The translations under genes and the position numbers were made by a program. A stretch of 64,000 nt of DNA, taken from the NCBI RefSeq assembly GCF_014647975.1, contig NZ_BMQF01000020.1, positions 98,942-162,941 of the forward strand. Reading direction: 5' to 3'. Of this stretch, positions 1 through 7,677 are shown one piece after another; the first letter of the stretch is position 1, and each line of letters opens with the position of its first letter. The notes under the pieces were generated by a model. That model saw only the letters and a program-made list of their open reading frames with translations, did no database searches and was not told the DNA's origin. This DNA is from Streptomyces fumigatiscleroticus. GTDB taxonomy: Bacteria; Actinomycetota; Actinomycetes; Streptomycetales; Streptomycetaceae.

Positions 1-790
1 GGTGGGGGAGGGACCGAGACCCCGGGGAGGCGGCCGGCCGCGGCGGACCCGCGGGCGGCGCGGCGGACCCGTGGGTGACGTGGCGGACTCGCGGGTGACG
101 CGGCGAGTCTGCGGCGGTGGCGGAGCGCCCGGGCGGGGCGACGTGGCGGACCCGTGGGTGACGTGGCGGACTCGCGGGTGACGCGGCGGATCTGCGGCGG
201 TGGCGGAGCGCTCGGGCGGGGTGACGTGGCGGATCCGCGGGCGGCGCGGCGGACTCGCGGGTGACGTGGCGGACTCGCGGGTGACGTGGCGGATCTGCGG
301 CGGTGGCGGAGCGCCCGGGCGGGGTGACGTGGCGGACCCGCGGGCGGCGCGGTGGACCCGCGGGCGGCGCGGCGGACTCGCGGGTGACGTGGCGGATCTG
401 CGGCGGTGGCGGAGCGCTCGGGCGGGGCGGCGTGGCGGTCCCATGGGTGACGTGGCGAGTCTGCGGCGGTGGCGGAGCGCTCGGGCGGGGTGACGTGGCG
501 GATCCGCGGGCGGCGCGGTGGACCCGTGGGTGACGTGGCGGACTCGCGGGTGACGTGGCGAGTCTGCGGCGGTGGCGGAGCGCCCGGGCGGGGTGACGTG
601 GCGGACTCGCGGGTGACGTGGCGAGTCTGCGGCGGTGGCGGAGCGCCCGGGCGGGGTGACGTGGCGGACTCGCGGGTGACGTGGCGAGTCTGCGGCGGTG
701 GCGGAGCGCCCGGGCGGGGCGGCGCGGCGGTCCCGTGGGTGACGTGGTGGATCTCCGGCGGTGGCGGAGCGCCGGGCGCGGGATGCCGTG
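1..790. repeat. GC-rich minisatellite
   Basis: The whole stretch is built from short variants of GGGTGACGTGGCGGACTCGC and GCGGCGGTGGCGGAGCGC. Between about 551 and 720 the copies settle into a regular 63-bp period (the TGACGTGGCGAGTC block recurs at 551, 614 and 677). The array continues off the left edge of the window. Because 63 is divisible by 3, several frames stay open and read as 21-residue repeats such as GDVADSRVTWRVCGGGGAPG. No ribosome binding site or non-repeat domain supports a protein, so I treat it as non-coding. A coding tail of a gene outside the window is not excluded. Confidence 0.75.
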
Positions 791-792
791 GA

Positions 793-834
793 GGCCCGGC
801 GGCGGGCAAGGGCCGTCGTCACCGCCGCCGGGCC
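793..834. terminator. Hairpin, probable terminator
   Basis: Perfect 12-bp inverted repeat (GGCCCGGCGGCG at 793-804, its complement at 823-834) with an 18-nt loop. It lies at the end of the minisatellite and about 520 bp before ribE. It would insulate the riboflavin operon from the left. There is no T-run, as is usual in Streptomyces. Confidence 0.55.
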
Positions 835-1066
835 GGTCTGCGGGGAACCGGCCCGGGATCTTTTCGGCCCCGTCCCCCCGGCCGGACCCTAAAAAGGACT
901 AGACCATGGCGTCAATGGGTGGGGGCCGATTGCCGAGGGCGGGCCTTCTCAGGGCAGTTGAAACCGCCGCGGCGGCCGGGGGAAGCCCACCGGCACGGTC
1001 TGTGAGACACCCCACACGGTCCCCCTGCCGTGACGTCGATCAGGCGTGGCACACTGGGGCTGTACC

Positions 1067-1072
1067 TATAGC
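1067..1072 (+). promoter_or_regulatory. Possible -10 of the riboflavin operon
   Basis: TATAGC lies just before the FMN aptamer and is the only AT-rich hexamer in this part. I see no convincing -35 at standard spacing, so the call rests on position. The transcript would start just before the aptamer. Confidence 0.4.
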
Positions 1073-1077
1073 AGCGC

Positions 1078-1196
1078 ACTCCGGGGTCGGTGAAATTCCG
1101 AACCGGCGGTTACAGTCCGCGACCCGGTCGCCTCCAGCGACCGGTTGACCAGGTGAAATTCCTGGACCGACGGTTAAAGTCCGGATGGGAGGCAGT
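1078..1196 (+). ncRNA. FMN riboswitch (RFN element)
   Basis: The conserved RFN blocks appear in order: GGTGAAATTCC (1089-1099), ACCGGCGGTTACAGTCCGCG, a variable P3-type arm, then a second GTGAAATTCCTGG, CCGACGGTTAAAGTCCGGAT and GGGAGGCAG, which closes P1. It binds flavin mononucleotide. About 155 nt of leader follow before the GTG of ribE and must hold the expression platform. A GC-rich hairpin that could sequester the AGGAGGA before 1352 is plausible but I did not fold it. It controls the operon ribE-ribM-ribAB-ribH. Confidence 0.95.
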
Positions 1197-1351
1197 GCGC
1201 GGCGGGCGGGCATGCGTGCGCGTCGCCGACCGTGGTCCGTCCTCGTGGACGGGCTTCCTCGGGCGTCGCTCCCGGTGTCCTCGCCCGTCCATCGATGTCG
1301 TTCATCGACAGCCCCGGAGTCCGTGCCCGAAGAGGCAGGAGGACCCGGGAA

Positions 1352-1954
1352 GTGTTCACCGGAATCGTCGAAGAGCTGGGCGAGGTCACCGCCGTCGAGA
1401 ACCTCGGCGATGCCTGTCGCTTCCGGCTGCGCGGCCCCGTCGTCACCGAGGGGGCGAAGCACGGCGACTCCATCGCCGTCAACGGCGTCTGCCTCACGGT
1501 CGTCGACCACGAGGGCGACGAGTTCACCGCCGATGTGATGGCCGAGACGCTGAACCGTTCCAGCCTGGGCGCCCTCGCCGTCGGCTCCCGCGTCAACCTC
1601 GAACGCCCCACCGCCGTGGGCGCCCGCCTCGGTGGGCACATCGTGCAGGGCCACGTCGACGGCACCGGCGAGATCCTGTGGCGCGAGCCGTCCGAGCACT
1701 GGGAGATCGTGAAGATCTCGCTCCCCGCGGACCTCGCGCGCTACGTGGTCGAGAAGGGCTCCGTCACGGTCGACGGCATCAGCCTCACCGTCGTCGAGGC
1801 CGGTCCCGACTTCTTCACCGTCAGCCTCATCCCCACCACGCTCGCGCTGACCACTCTCGGGAACAAGCAGCCCGGGGATCTTGTCAATCTCGAGGTCGAC
1901 ATCATCGCCAAGTACGTCGAGCGGCTGCTCGCGGGGCAGGAGGCAGGCAAGTGA
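1352..1954 (+). CDS. ribE: Riboflavin synthase alpha chain
   Basis: Converts two 6,7-dimethyl-8-ribityllumazine molecules into riboflavin plus the pyrimidine that is recycled. The 200-residue protein shows the two-fold lumazine-binding architecture: NGVCLTV near residue 44 and the matching DGISLTV near residue 141, each heading one beta-barrel half. The N-terminus FTGIVEELG is family-typical. I chose the GTG at 1352 because AGGAGGA sits just upstream and the product then starts at the conserved FTGI. The open frame extends further left into the riboswitch. The stop overlaps the GTG of the next gene by 4 nt, so translation is coupled. FMN riboswitch control. Confidence 0.97.
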   Translation: MFTGIVEELGEVTAVENLGDACRFRLRGPVVTEGAKHGDSIAVNGVCLTVVDHEGDEFTADVMAETLNRSSLGALAVGSRVNLERPTAVGARLGGHIVQGHVDGTGEILWREPSEHWEIVKISLPADLARYVVEKGSVTVDGISLTVVEAGPDFFTVSLIPTTLALTTLGNKQPGDLVNLEVDIIAKYVERLLAGQEAGK

Positions 1955-2595
1955 ACTGGCTCAACTCCGAGGCGTTCGTCCTGTTCGGCCAGCACATCAA
2001 ATGGTCGGACATGATCGGCAACGTGATCGGTCTGATCGGTCTGGCCTTCGGCTGGCGGCGCTCCATCTGGAGCTGGCCCACCCAGTTCCTCTCCGGCCTC
2101 ATCCTCTTCGCCGCCTTCGCCACCGCCCACCTCTCCGGCAGCGCCGGCAAGCAGATCGTCGTCATGGTCGTGGCCGGCTACGGCTGGTGGCAGTGGAACC
2201 GCGGCAAGGGCCAGGCGCAGGACGGCGGCATCGCCGTACGCTTCGCCACCTGGCGCGAGCGCGCGGTGCTGGCCGTGGCCGCCGCCGTCGGCACCGTCGC
2301 GGTCGCCGAGCTGTTCCAGGCCTACCCGTCCCTGTCCTGGGACCCCTGGCCGGACGCCTACATCTTCGTCGGCACCGTCGTCGCCATGTACGCCCAGGCG
2401 CGCGGCATGGTCGAGTTCTGGTTCGCCTGGCTCCTCGTCGACCTGGTCGGCGTGCCCCTCAACTTCGCCAACGGCTTCGCCTTCTCCGGCTTCGTCTACG
2501 TCCTGTACGGCGCGCTCGTCCTGTGGGGCATGCGCGACTGGTGGCTGCGCTCCCGCAAGGGGCCGAGGCCCGTCCTGGAAGGAGCGCCCGCATGA
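1951..2595 (+). CDS. ribM: PnuC/RibM-type riboflavin transporter
   Basis: Integral membrane protein of 214 residues with about six to seven hydrophobic segments and the PnuC-family aromatic motifs WPTQ and YGWWQW. PnuC relatives carry nicotinamide riboside, but members inside FMN-riboswitch operons (RibM of Streptomyces davaonensis, PnuX of Corynebacterium) import riboflavin. The position between ribE and ribAB therefore argues for riboflavin uptake. It overlaps both neighbours by 4 nt (GTGA and ATGA), a fully coupled operon. Substrate is inferred from context, not from residues. Confidence 0.88.
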   Translation: MNWLNSEAFVLFGQHIKWSDMIGNVIGLIGLAFGWRRSIWSWPTQFLSGLILFAAFATAHLSGSAGKQIVVMVVAGYGWWQWNRGKGQAQDGGIAVRFATWRERAVLAVAAAVGTVAVAELFQAYPSLSWDPWPDAYIFVGTVVAMYAQARGMVEFWFAWLLVDLVGVPLNFANGFAFSGFVYVLYGALVLWGMRDWWLRSRKGPRPVLEGAPA

Positions 2596-3881
2596 GTTCC
2601 GCCCCCATCCTCTACAGCACCGACGGCATCGAGGACTACGCGCTCGACCCCGTCGAACAGGCCATCGCCGACATCGCCGCCGGCCGTCCGGTCGTCGTGG
2701 TCGACGACGAGAACCGGGAGAACGAGGGCGACCTCGTCATCGCCGCCGAGAAGGCGACCCCCGAGATCGTCGCCTTCATGATGAGCGAGTGCCGCGGTCT
2801 GATCTGCGCCCCCATGGAGGGCGCGGAACTGGACCGGCTCCGGCTTCCGCAGATGGTCGAGGACAACACCGAGTCGATGAAGACCGCGTTCACGGTCTCC
2901 GTCGACGCCACCGCCGAGCACGGCGTCACCACCGGCATCTCGGCCGCCGACCGCGCCACCACCCTCCGGCTGCTGGCGAGCGGCCGGGCCCTTCCCACCG
3001 ACCTGGTCCGCCCCGGCCATGTCTTCCCGCTGCGCGCCCGCTCCGGCGGCGTGCTGGTCCGCAACGGCCACACCGAGGCCGCGGTCGACCTCGCCCGGCT
3101 CGCGGGCCTCAGCCCGGCCGGCGCGATCGTGGAGATCGCCGGCGAGGACGGCCGGATGCTGCGGCTGCCCGAGCTGATCCCGTTCGCCCGCAAGCACGGC
3201 CTGACGATCATCTCCATCGAGGACCTGATCGCCTACCGCCGCTCCGCGGAGCCCACCGTCCGCCGCGAGGCCGAGGTCAACCTCCCCACCGCCCACGGCA
3301 CCTTCACGGCGTACGGCTACCGCTCCACCGTCGACGGCGTGGAGCACGTCGCCCTGGTGCACGGCGACCTCGGCGACGGCGAGGACGTCCTGGTCCGCCT
3401 GCACTCCGAGTGCCTCACCGGCGACGTCTTCGGCTCCCAGCGCTGCGACTGCGGCCCCCAGCTGGGCGCCTCCCTGGACCGTATCCAGGCCGAGGGCGCG
3501 GGAGTGGTGGTCTATCTGCGCGGGCACGAGGGCCGCGGCATCGGCCTGCTCTCCAAGCTGCGCGCCTACGAACTCCAGGAGCGGGGCCGCGACACCCTCG
3601 ACGCCAACCTGGAGCTGGGCCTGCCCGCCGACGCCCGCGACTACGGCGCCGGGGCGCAGATCCTCGCCGACCTCGGCGTCCGCAGCGTCCGCCTGATGAC
3701 CAACAACCCCGACAAGAGCGAGGCACTCGTCCGGTACGGCCTCCGGGTGACCGGCCGGGAGCCGATGCCCGTGACCGCGGGCGAGCACAACCTGAGGTAC
3801 CTGCGCACCAAGCGGGACCGGATGGGCCACGACCTGCCCTGGCTGGACACGGCCCCCGTGTCCGCCTGCGGCAACCAGTAA
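2592..3881 (+). CDS. ribAB: Bifunctional DHBP synthase / GTP cyclohydrolase II
   Basis: Fusion enzyme that makes both precursors of riboflavin: 3,4-dihydroxy-2-butanone 4-phosphate from ribulose 5-phosphate, and the pyrimidine from GTP. Domain one (about residues 15-215) has the DHBP synthase acidic loop DDENRENEGDL and the HVFPL region. Domain two (about 222-420) has the zinc-binding stretch HSECLTGDVFGSQRCDCG near residue 271 and GHEGRGIGL. The 429-residue length is normal for the fusion. The ATG overlaps the ribM stop. Under the FMN riboswitch. Confidence 0.97.
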   Translation: MSSAPILYSTDGIEDYALDPVEQAIADIAAGRPVVVVDDENRENEGDLVIAAEKATPEIVAFMMSECRGLICAPMEGAELDRLRLPQMVEDNTESMKTAFTVSVDATAEHGVTTGISAADRATTLRLLASGRALPTDLVRPGHVFPLRARSGGVLVRNGHTEAAVDLARLAGLSPAGAIVEIAGEDGRMLRLPELIPFARKHGLTIISIEDLIAYRRSAEPTVRREAEVNLPTAHGTFTAYGYRSTVDGVEHVALVHGDLGDGEDVLVRLHSECLTGDVFGSQRCDCGPQLGASLDRIQAEGAGVVVYLRGHEGRGIGLLSKLRAYELQERGRDTLDANLELGLPADARDYGAGAQILADLGVRSVRLMTNNPDKSEALVRYGLRVTGREPMPVTAGEHNLRYLRTKRDRMGHDLPWLDTAPVSACGNQ

Positions 3882-3904
3882 TCCAGACAACTGCGAGGAG
3901 AGAC

Positions 3905-4390
3905 GTGAGCGGCAAGGGTGCACCGGAGCTGTCCGTACGCAACGTGGGCGACCTGCGGGTCGCCGTCGTCGCGGCCCAGTGGCACGAGAAGGTGATGGAC
4001 GGCCTGGTGGACGGCGCCCTGCGCGCCCTGAACGAGCTGGGGATCAGCGAGCCGACCGTGCTGCGGGTCCCCGGCAGCTTCGAACTCCCGGTGGTCGCCA
4101 AGGTCCTCGCCGGCCGCGGCTACGACGCGGTCGTCGCCCTCGGCGTCGTCATCCGCGGCGGCACCCCGCACTTCGACTACGTCTGCCAGGGCGTCACCCA
4201 GGGCCTCACCCAGGTCAGCGTCGACACCGGAGTGCCCGTCGGCTTCGGCGTGCTGACCTGCGACACCGAGGAGCAGGCCCTGGACCGGGCGGGGCTGCCC
4301 GGCTCCAGCGAGGACAAGGGACACGAGGCGGTGACCGCCGCGGTGGCCACCGCGGCCACGCTCCGCTCGGTATCCGAACCCTGGCGCTGA
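3905..4390 (+). CDS. ribH: 6,7-dimethyl-8-ribityllumazine synthase
   Basis: Condenses the RibAB-derived pyrimidine and the 4-carbon phosphate into lumazine, the substrate of RibE; family members assemble into pentamers or icosahedra. The 161-residue product has the family signatures VPGSFELP and GVVIRGGTPHFDYV plus a His near the C-terminus (DKGHEA). It starts at GTG 3905, 23 nt after ribAB, preceded by GAGGAGAG. Last gene of the riboflavin operon; hisE follows after 34 nt. Confidence 0.97.
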   Translation: MSGKGAPELSVRNVGDLRVAVVAAQWHEKVMDGLVDGALRALNELGISEPTVLRVPGSFELPVVAKVLAGRGYDAVVALGVVIRGGTPHFDYVCQGVTQGLTQVSVDTGVPVGFGVLTCDTEEQALDRAGLPGSSEDKGHEAVTAAVATAATLRSVSEPWR

Positions 4391-4424
4391 GGAGTCCCCG
4401 CGAGCGCGTAGGGTTAGCACCACC

Positions 4425-4697
4425 ATGTCCAAGAAGACGTTCGAGGAGCTCTTCACCGAGCTCCAGCAGAAGGCCGCCCACGGCGACCCCGCCACCTCCC
4501 GCACCGCCGAGCTGGTGGGCAAGGGCGTCCATGCCATCGGCAAGAAGGTCGTCGAGGAGGCCGCCGAGGTCTGGATGGCCGCCGAGTACGAGGGCAAGGA
4601 AGCGGCCGCCGAGGAGATCTCGCAGCTGCTGTACCACGTCCAGGTGATGATGGTCGCCCGCGGGATCTCCCTGGACGACGTCTACGCCCACCTGTAG
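4425..4697 (+). CDS. hisE: Phosphoribosyl-ATP pyrophosphatase
   Basis: Second step of histidine synthesis: hydrolyses PR-ATP to PR-AMP. The 90-residue all-helical MazG-like protein carries the acidic metal-binding pattern EEAAEVWMAA followed by EEISQLLYH. In actinobacteria hisE commonly stands as a single-domain gene next to hisG, as here, away from the main his cluster. The 34-nt gap to ribH leaves open whether it is read from the riboflavin operon. Confidence 0.96.
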   Translation: MSKKTFEELFTELQQKAAHGDPATSRTAELVGKGVHAIGKKVVEEAAEVWMAAEYEGKEAAAEEISQLLYHVQVMMVARGISLDDVYAHL

Positions 4698-4747
4698 GAA
4701 CCCGTTCCCCCCTCCGCACATCCCTTCACGCAAAGGAAGCCGACCTC

Positions 4748-5596
4748 ATGCTGCGCATCGCCGTCCCCAACAAGGGTTCACTGTCCGGCCCTGCGGCGGA
4801 GATGCTGCATGAGGCCGGCTACCAGCAGCGCCGCGAGTCCAAGGAACTGCGCATCGTCGACCCGGAGAACGAGGTCGAGTTCTTCTACCTCCGCCCCCGC
4901 GACATCGCGATCTACGTCTCCTCCGGCCGCCTCGACATCGGCATCACCGGCCGCGACCTGCTGATCGACTCCGGCGCCCAGGCCGAGGAGATCCTCCCCC
5001 TGGGCTTCGCCCGCTCCACCTTCCGCTACGCCACCAAGCCGGGCACGGCCAGCGGTGTGGCCGACCTCGACGGCATGACGGTCGCCACCTCCTACGAGGG
5101 CATCGTCGCGAAGCACCTCGCCGACAACGGCATCGACGCCTCCGTCGTCCACCTCGACGGCGCCGTCGAGACCGCCATCGAGCTGGGCGTCGCCGAGGTC
5201 ATCGCGGACGTCGTGGAGACCGGCACCTCGCTGCGGAACGCGGGCCTGGAGGTCATCGGCGATCCGATCATGAAGTCCGAGGCGGTGGTGATCCGCCGCA
5301 CCGGCGCGGACACCGAGGAGCCGAAGGTCCAGCAGTTCCTGCGCCGCCTCCAGGGCGTCCTGGTGGCCCGGACCTACGTGATGATGGACTACGACTGCCG
5401 CGTCGAGCAGCTGGAGAAGGCCGTCGCGCTCACTCCGGGCCTGGAGTCCCCGACCGTCTCCCCGCTGCACAACGAGGGCTGGGTCGCCGTCCGTGCCATG
5501 GTCCCCGCCAAGGAGGCCCAGCGGATCATGGACGACCTGTACGCGATCGGCGCCCGCGCCATCCTCACCACGGCCATCCACGCCTGCCGTCTCTGA
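4748..5596 (+). CDS. hisG: ATP phosphoribosyltransferase, long form
   Basis: Committed step of histidine synthesis, ATP plus PRPP. At 282 residues this is the long HisG type, with two periplasmic-binding-like catalytic lobes and a C-terminal ACT-like domain (about 205-282) that binds histidine. The PRPP-binding motif VVETGTSLRNAGL is near residue 155. AAGGAAG lies 8 nt before the ATG. It follows hisE by 50 nt, and the two presumably form one unit. Confidence 0.97.
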   Translation: MLRIAVPNKGSLSGPAAEMLHEAGYQQRRESKELRIVDPENEVEFFYLRPRDIAIYVSSGRLDIGITGRDLLIDSGAQAEEILPLGFARSTFRYATKPGTASGVADLDGMTVATSYEGIVAKHLADNGIDASVVHLDGAVETAIELGVAEVIADVVETGTSLRNAGLEVIGDPIMKSEAVVIRRTGADTEEPKVQQFLRRLQGVLVARTYVMMDYDCRVEQLEKAVALTPGLESPTVSPLHNEGWVAVRAMVPAKEAQRIMDDLYAIGARAILTTAIHACRL

Positions 5597-5613
5597 GCGA
5601 GGGAGCAGGAGAG

Positions 5614-6069
5614 ATGTCGGACCTGCCCGCCCTGCCCGTCACCTTCCGGCCGGGCCGCACCCGGGCCGTGCTGATCACCGCCGCCGTCGCGATCTTCGTG
5701 GTGATCACCGCGGTCGCCCTGCTGCTGGAACAGCTCAGCCCGGCCGAACAGCTCAGCTTCGTGGTCACGGCGGCCCTCCTGGCCGGCGTGCTGCTCCTGC
5801 TGGCCCGGCCCAAGGTGGTCGCCGACGAATCCGGCGTCACCGTCGTCAACCTCACCCGTCGGCGCCGTCTGGACTGGGCCGAGATCCTCCGGGTGAACCT
5901 GCGCCCCGGCGACCCCTGGGCGTTCCTCGACCTCAGCGACGGCACCAGCCTGCCCGCGCTGGGCATCCAGCCGGGCATCGCCAAGCAGCGCGCCATCGCC
6001 GACGCACGGACCCTGCGGGCGCTCGCCGAGGCCCGCTCCACCGCGCGGCCCGGCACACATCAGGGCTGA
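5614..6069 (+). CDS. PH-domain membrane protein
   Basis: 151 residues. Two hydrophobic helices (about 15-38 and 45-65) are followed by a small beta-rich domain of the bacterial PH (bPH) type with the pattern VVNLTRRRRLDWAEI and LRPGDPWAF. Such proteins are common in actinomycetes and have no fixed function. It begins 17 nt after hisG with GGAGCAGGAGAG upstream, so it is probably co-transcribed with hisG. No enzymatic motif is seen. Confidence 0.8.
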   Translation: MSDLPALPVTFRPGRTRAVLITAAVAIFVVITAVALLLEQLSPAEQLSFVVTAALLAGVLLLLARPKVVADESGVTVVNLTRRRRLDWAEILRVNLRPGDPWAFLDLSDGTSLPALGIQPGIAKQRAIADARTLRALAEARSTARPGTHQG

Positions 6070-6110
6070 CTCGGGGCTGACTCGGGGCTGCCTCGGGGCT
6101 GCCTCGGGGC
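6062..6110. repeat. 12-bp direct repeat
   Basis: About four tandem copies of GGGCTGACTCGG / GGGCTGCCTCGG start at the end of the PH-domain gene; the stop codon at 6067-6069 lies in the first copy. This is a young simple repeat and probably varies between strains. Confidence 0.8.
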
Positions 6111-6150
6111 CGTCCACCCTGCCGAAGGGACCCCGGTCTTGATTAATCTG

Positions 6151-6183
6151 GGGGCGGAAGCGCAGACGTCGCGCCTCCGCCCC
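6151..6183. terminator. Strong hairpin before the CNNM genes
   Basis: GGGGCGGA-A-GCGC pairs with GCGC-C-TCCGCCCC around a 7-nt loop (AGACGTC). It can end the his/PH transcript. It also sits about 145 bp before the next gene, so a regulatory role for the CNNM pair is possible. The rest of 6184-6327 shows nothing else I recognise. Confidence 0.6.
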
Positions 6184-6327
6184 TGCCGCTCCGCCCGGTG
6201 CACAGGGGTTCCAGCTACCCGAGGAGTGACCCCCTCCGGCGATGGACGGATCGTCCTGCAGTACCTGCGCCGCCCCCTGCCGACATAGCGCGGACCACGT
6301 CCGCGACCGCGCCGAGGCGGCGGCATC

Positions 6328-7677
6328 ATGACCATCCCCCTGCTGCTCCTGGCAGCCGCTTTCCTGCTCATCCTCGCCAACGGATTCTTCGTGGCGGCCG
6401 AGTTCGGCCTGGTGACGGTCGAACGCCCCGAGGCCGAGAAGGCCGCCGCCGAGGGCGACAAACGGGCCCGTACGGTCGTCGAGTCGCTCAAGGAGCTGTC
6501 CTTCCAGCTCTCCGGCACCCAGCTCGGCATCACCATCACCTCCCTCGTCGTCGGCATGCTCGCCGAGCCCGCGCTGGCCGAGCTGCTGCACGGCCCGTTC
6601 ACCGCGGCCGGGCTGCCCGAGGGCGCGGTGCCCGGCGTGGCCGTCGTGGTCGGCATGCTGCTCGCCTCGGCCGTGCAGATGGTGATCGGCGAGCTCGTGC
6701 CCAAGAACTGGGCGGTGTCCCGCCCGTTGCAGGTCGCGCGCTTCGTCGCCGGCCCGCAGCATGCCTTCGCGCGGCTGTTCCGCCCGGTGATCGCCGCGCT
6801 GAACGCCGTGGCCAACCGTCTCGTGCGCGCACTGGGCGTCGAGCCCGCCGAGGAGCTGGCCTCCGCCCGCACCCCCGGCGAACTCGTCTCCCTGGCCCGG
6901 CACTCCGCCCAGGCCGGCGCGCTGGAGCAGGACACCGCCGACCTCTTCGTCCGGACGCTGTCGCTGGGCGAGCTGACCGCGCAGCACGTCATGACGCCGC
7001 GCGTGAAGGTGAGCGCCCTCCAGGCGTCGGCGACCGCCGAGGACGTGGTCAACCTGACCCGCGCCACCGGCCTGTCCCGCTTCCCCGTCTACCGCGAGAA
7101 GATCGACGAGGTGGTCGGCATGGTCCACCTCAAGGACGCCCTGGCCGTCCCCGCGCCCGACCGGCTGCGCACCCCCGTCACCCGCATCGCCCGCCCGGCC
7201 CTGCTCGTCCCCGAGACCCTGCCGGTACGGCCGCTGCTGACCCGGCTGCGCAGCGAGCAGCCCATCGCGGTCGTCGTCGACGAGTACGGCGGCACCGCCG
7301 GCGTCGTCACCCTGGAGGACATCGTCGAGGAGATCGTCGGTGAGGTCCGTGACGAGCACGACCTGCTCGGCGAGCTGCCCGAGCTGGCCGCCGCCCCGCC
7401 GGAGGACGGCCGCCCCGCCTGGGACGCCGACGGCAGCTGCCGCGTCGACGTCCTGAAGCGCATCGGCCTGGACGTGCCCGAGGGGCCGTACGAGACCGTC
7501 GCCGGACTCGTCGCCGACCTGCTCGGGCGGATCCCGGCCGTCGGCGACCGCGCCGAGCTGCCGGGCTGGCGGCTGACCGTGCGCCGGGTCGGCCACTACC
7601 GCGCCGAGCGGGTCCGGCTGGTGCGCACGGCCCCCGCCGCGGGATCCGCCGCCGCTGTGCTGGAGGCGGCCCGATGA
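6328..7677 (+). CDS. CNNM/CBS-domain membrane protein (HlyC/CorC family)
   Basis: 449 residues. The order is an N-terminal CNNM (DUF21) membrane domain (about 1-200; NGFFVAAEFGLV, GELVPKNWA), a CBS pair (about 205-335; VMTPRVKV, FPVYREKIDEVVGMVHLKD, VVVDEYGGTAG), and a C-terminal CorC/HlyC-type domain (about 345-430). Family members are linked to magnesium or cobalt efflux and were historically called hemolysins; no haemolytic role is implied. Its stop overlaps the start of a paralogous gene by 4 nt, so the two probably form a heteromeric pair. Confidence 0.9.
   Translation: MTIPLLLLAAAFLLILANGFFVAAEFGLVTVERPEAEKAAAEGDKRARTVVESLKELSFQLSGTQLGITITSLVVGMLAEPALAELLHGPFTAAGLPEGAVPGVAVVVGMLLASAVQMVIGELVPKNWAVSRPLQVARFVAGPQHAFARLFRPVIAALNAVANRLVRALGVEPAEELASARTPGELVSLARHSAQAGALEQDTADLFVRTLSLGELTAQHVMTPRVKVSALQASATAEDVVNLTRATGLSRFPVYREKIDEVVGMVHLKDALAVPAPDRLRTPVTRIARPALLVPETLPVRPLLTRLRSEQPIAVVVDEYGGTAGVVTLEDIVEEIVGEVRDEHDLLGELPELAAAPPEDGRPAWDADGSCRVDVLKRIGLDVPEGPYETVAGLVADLLGRIPAVGDRAELPGWRLTVRRVGHYRAERVRLVRTAPAAGSAAAVLEAAR

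Noticed and set aside
1..790. CRISPR array
   Set aside because: Repeats are contiguous variants with no unique spacers and no cas genes are present.
2496..3923. Long antisense frames over the riboflavin genes
   Set aside because: They mirror ribAB in GC-rich DNA; composition is Gly/Arg/Ala-rich and there is no domain.
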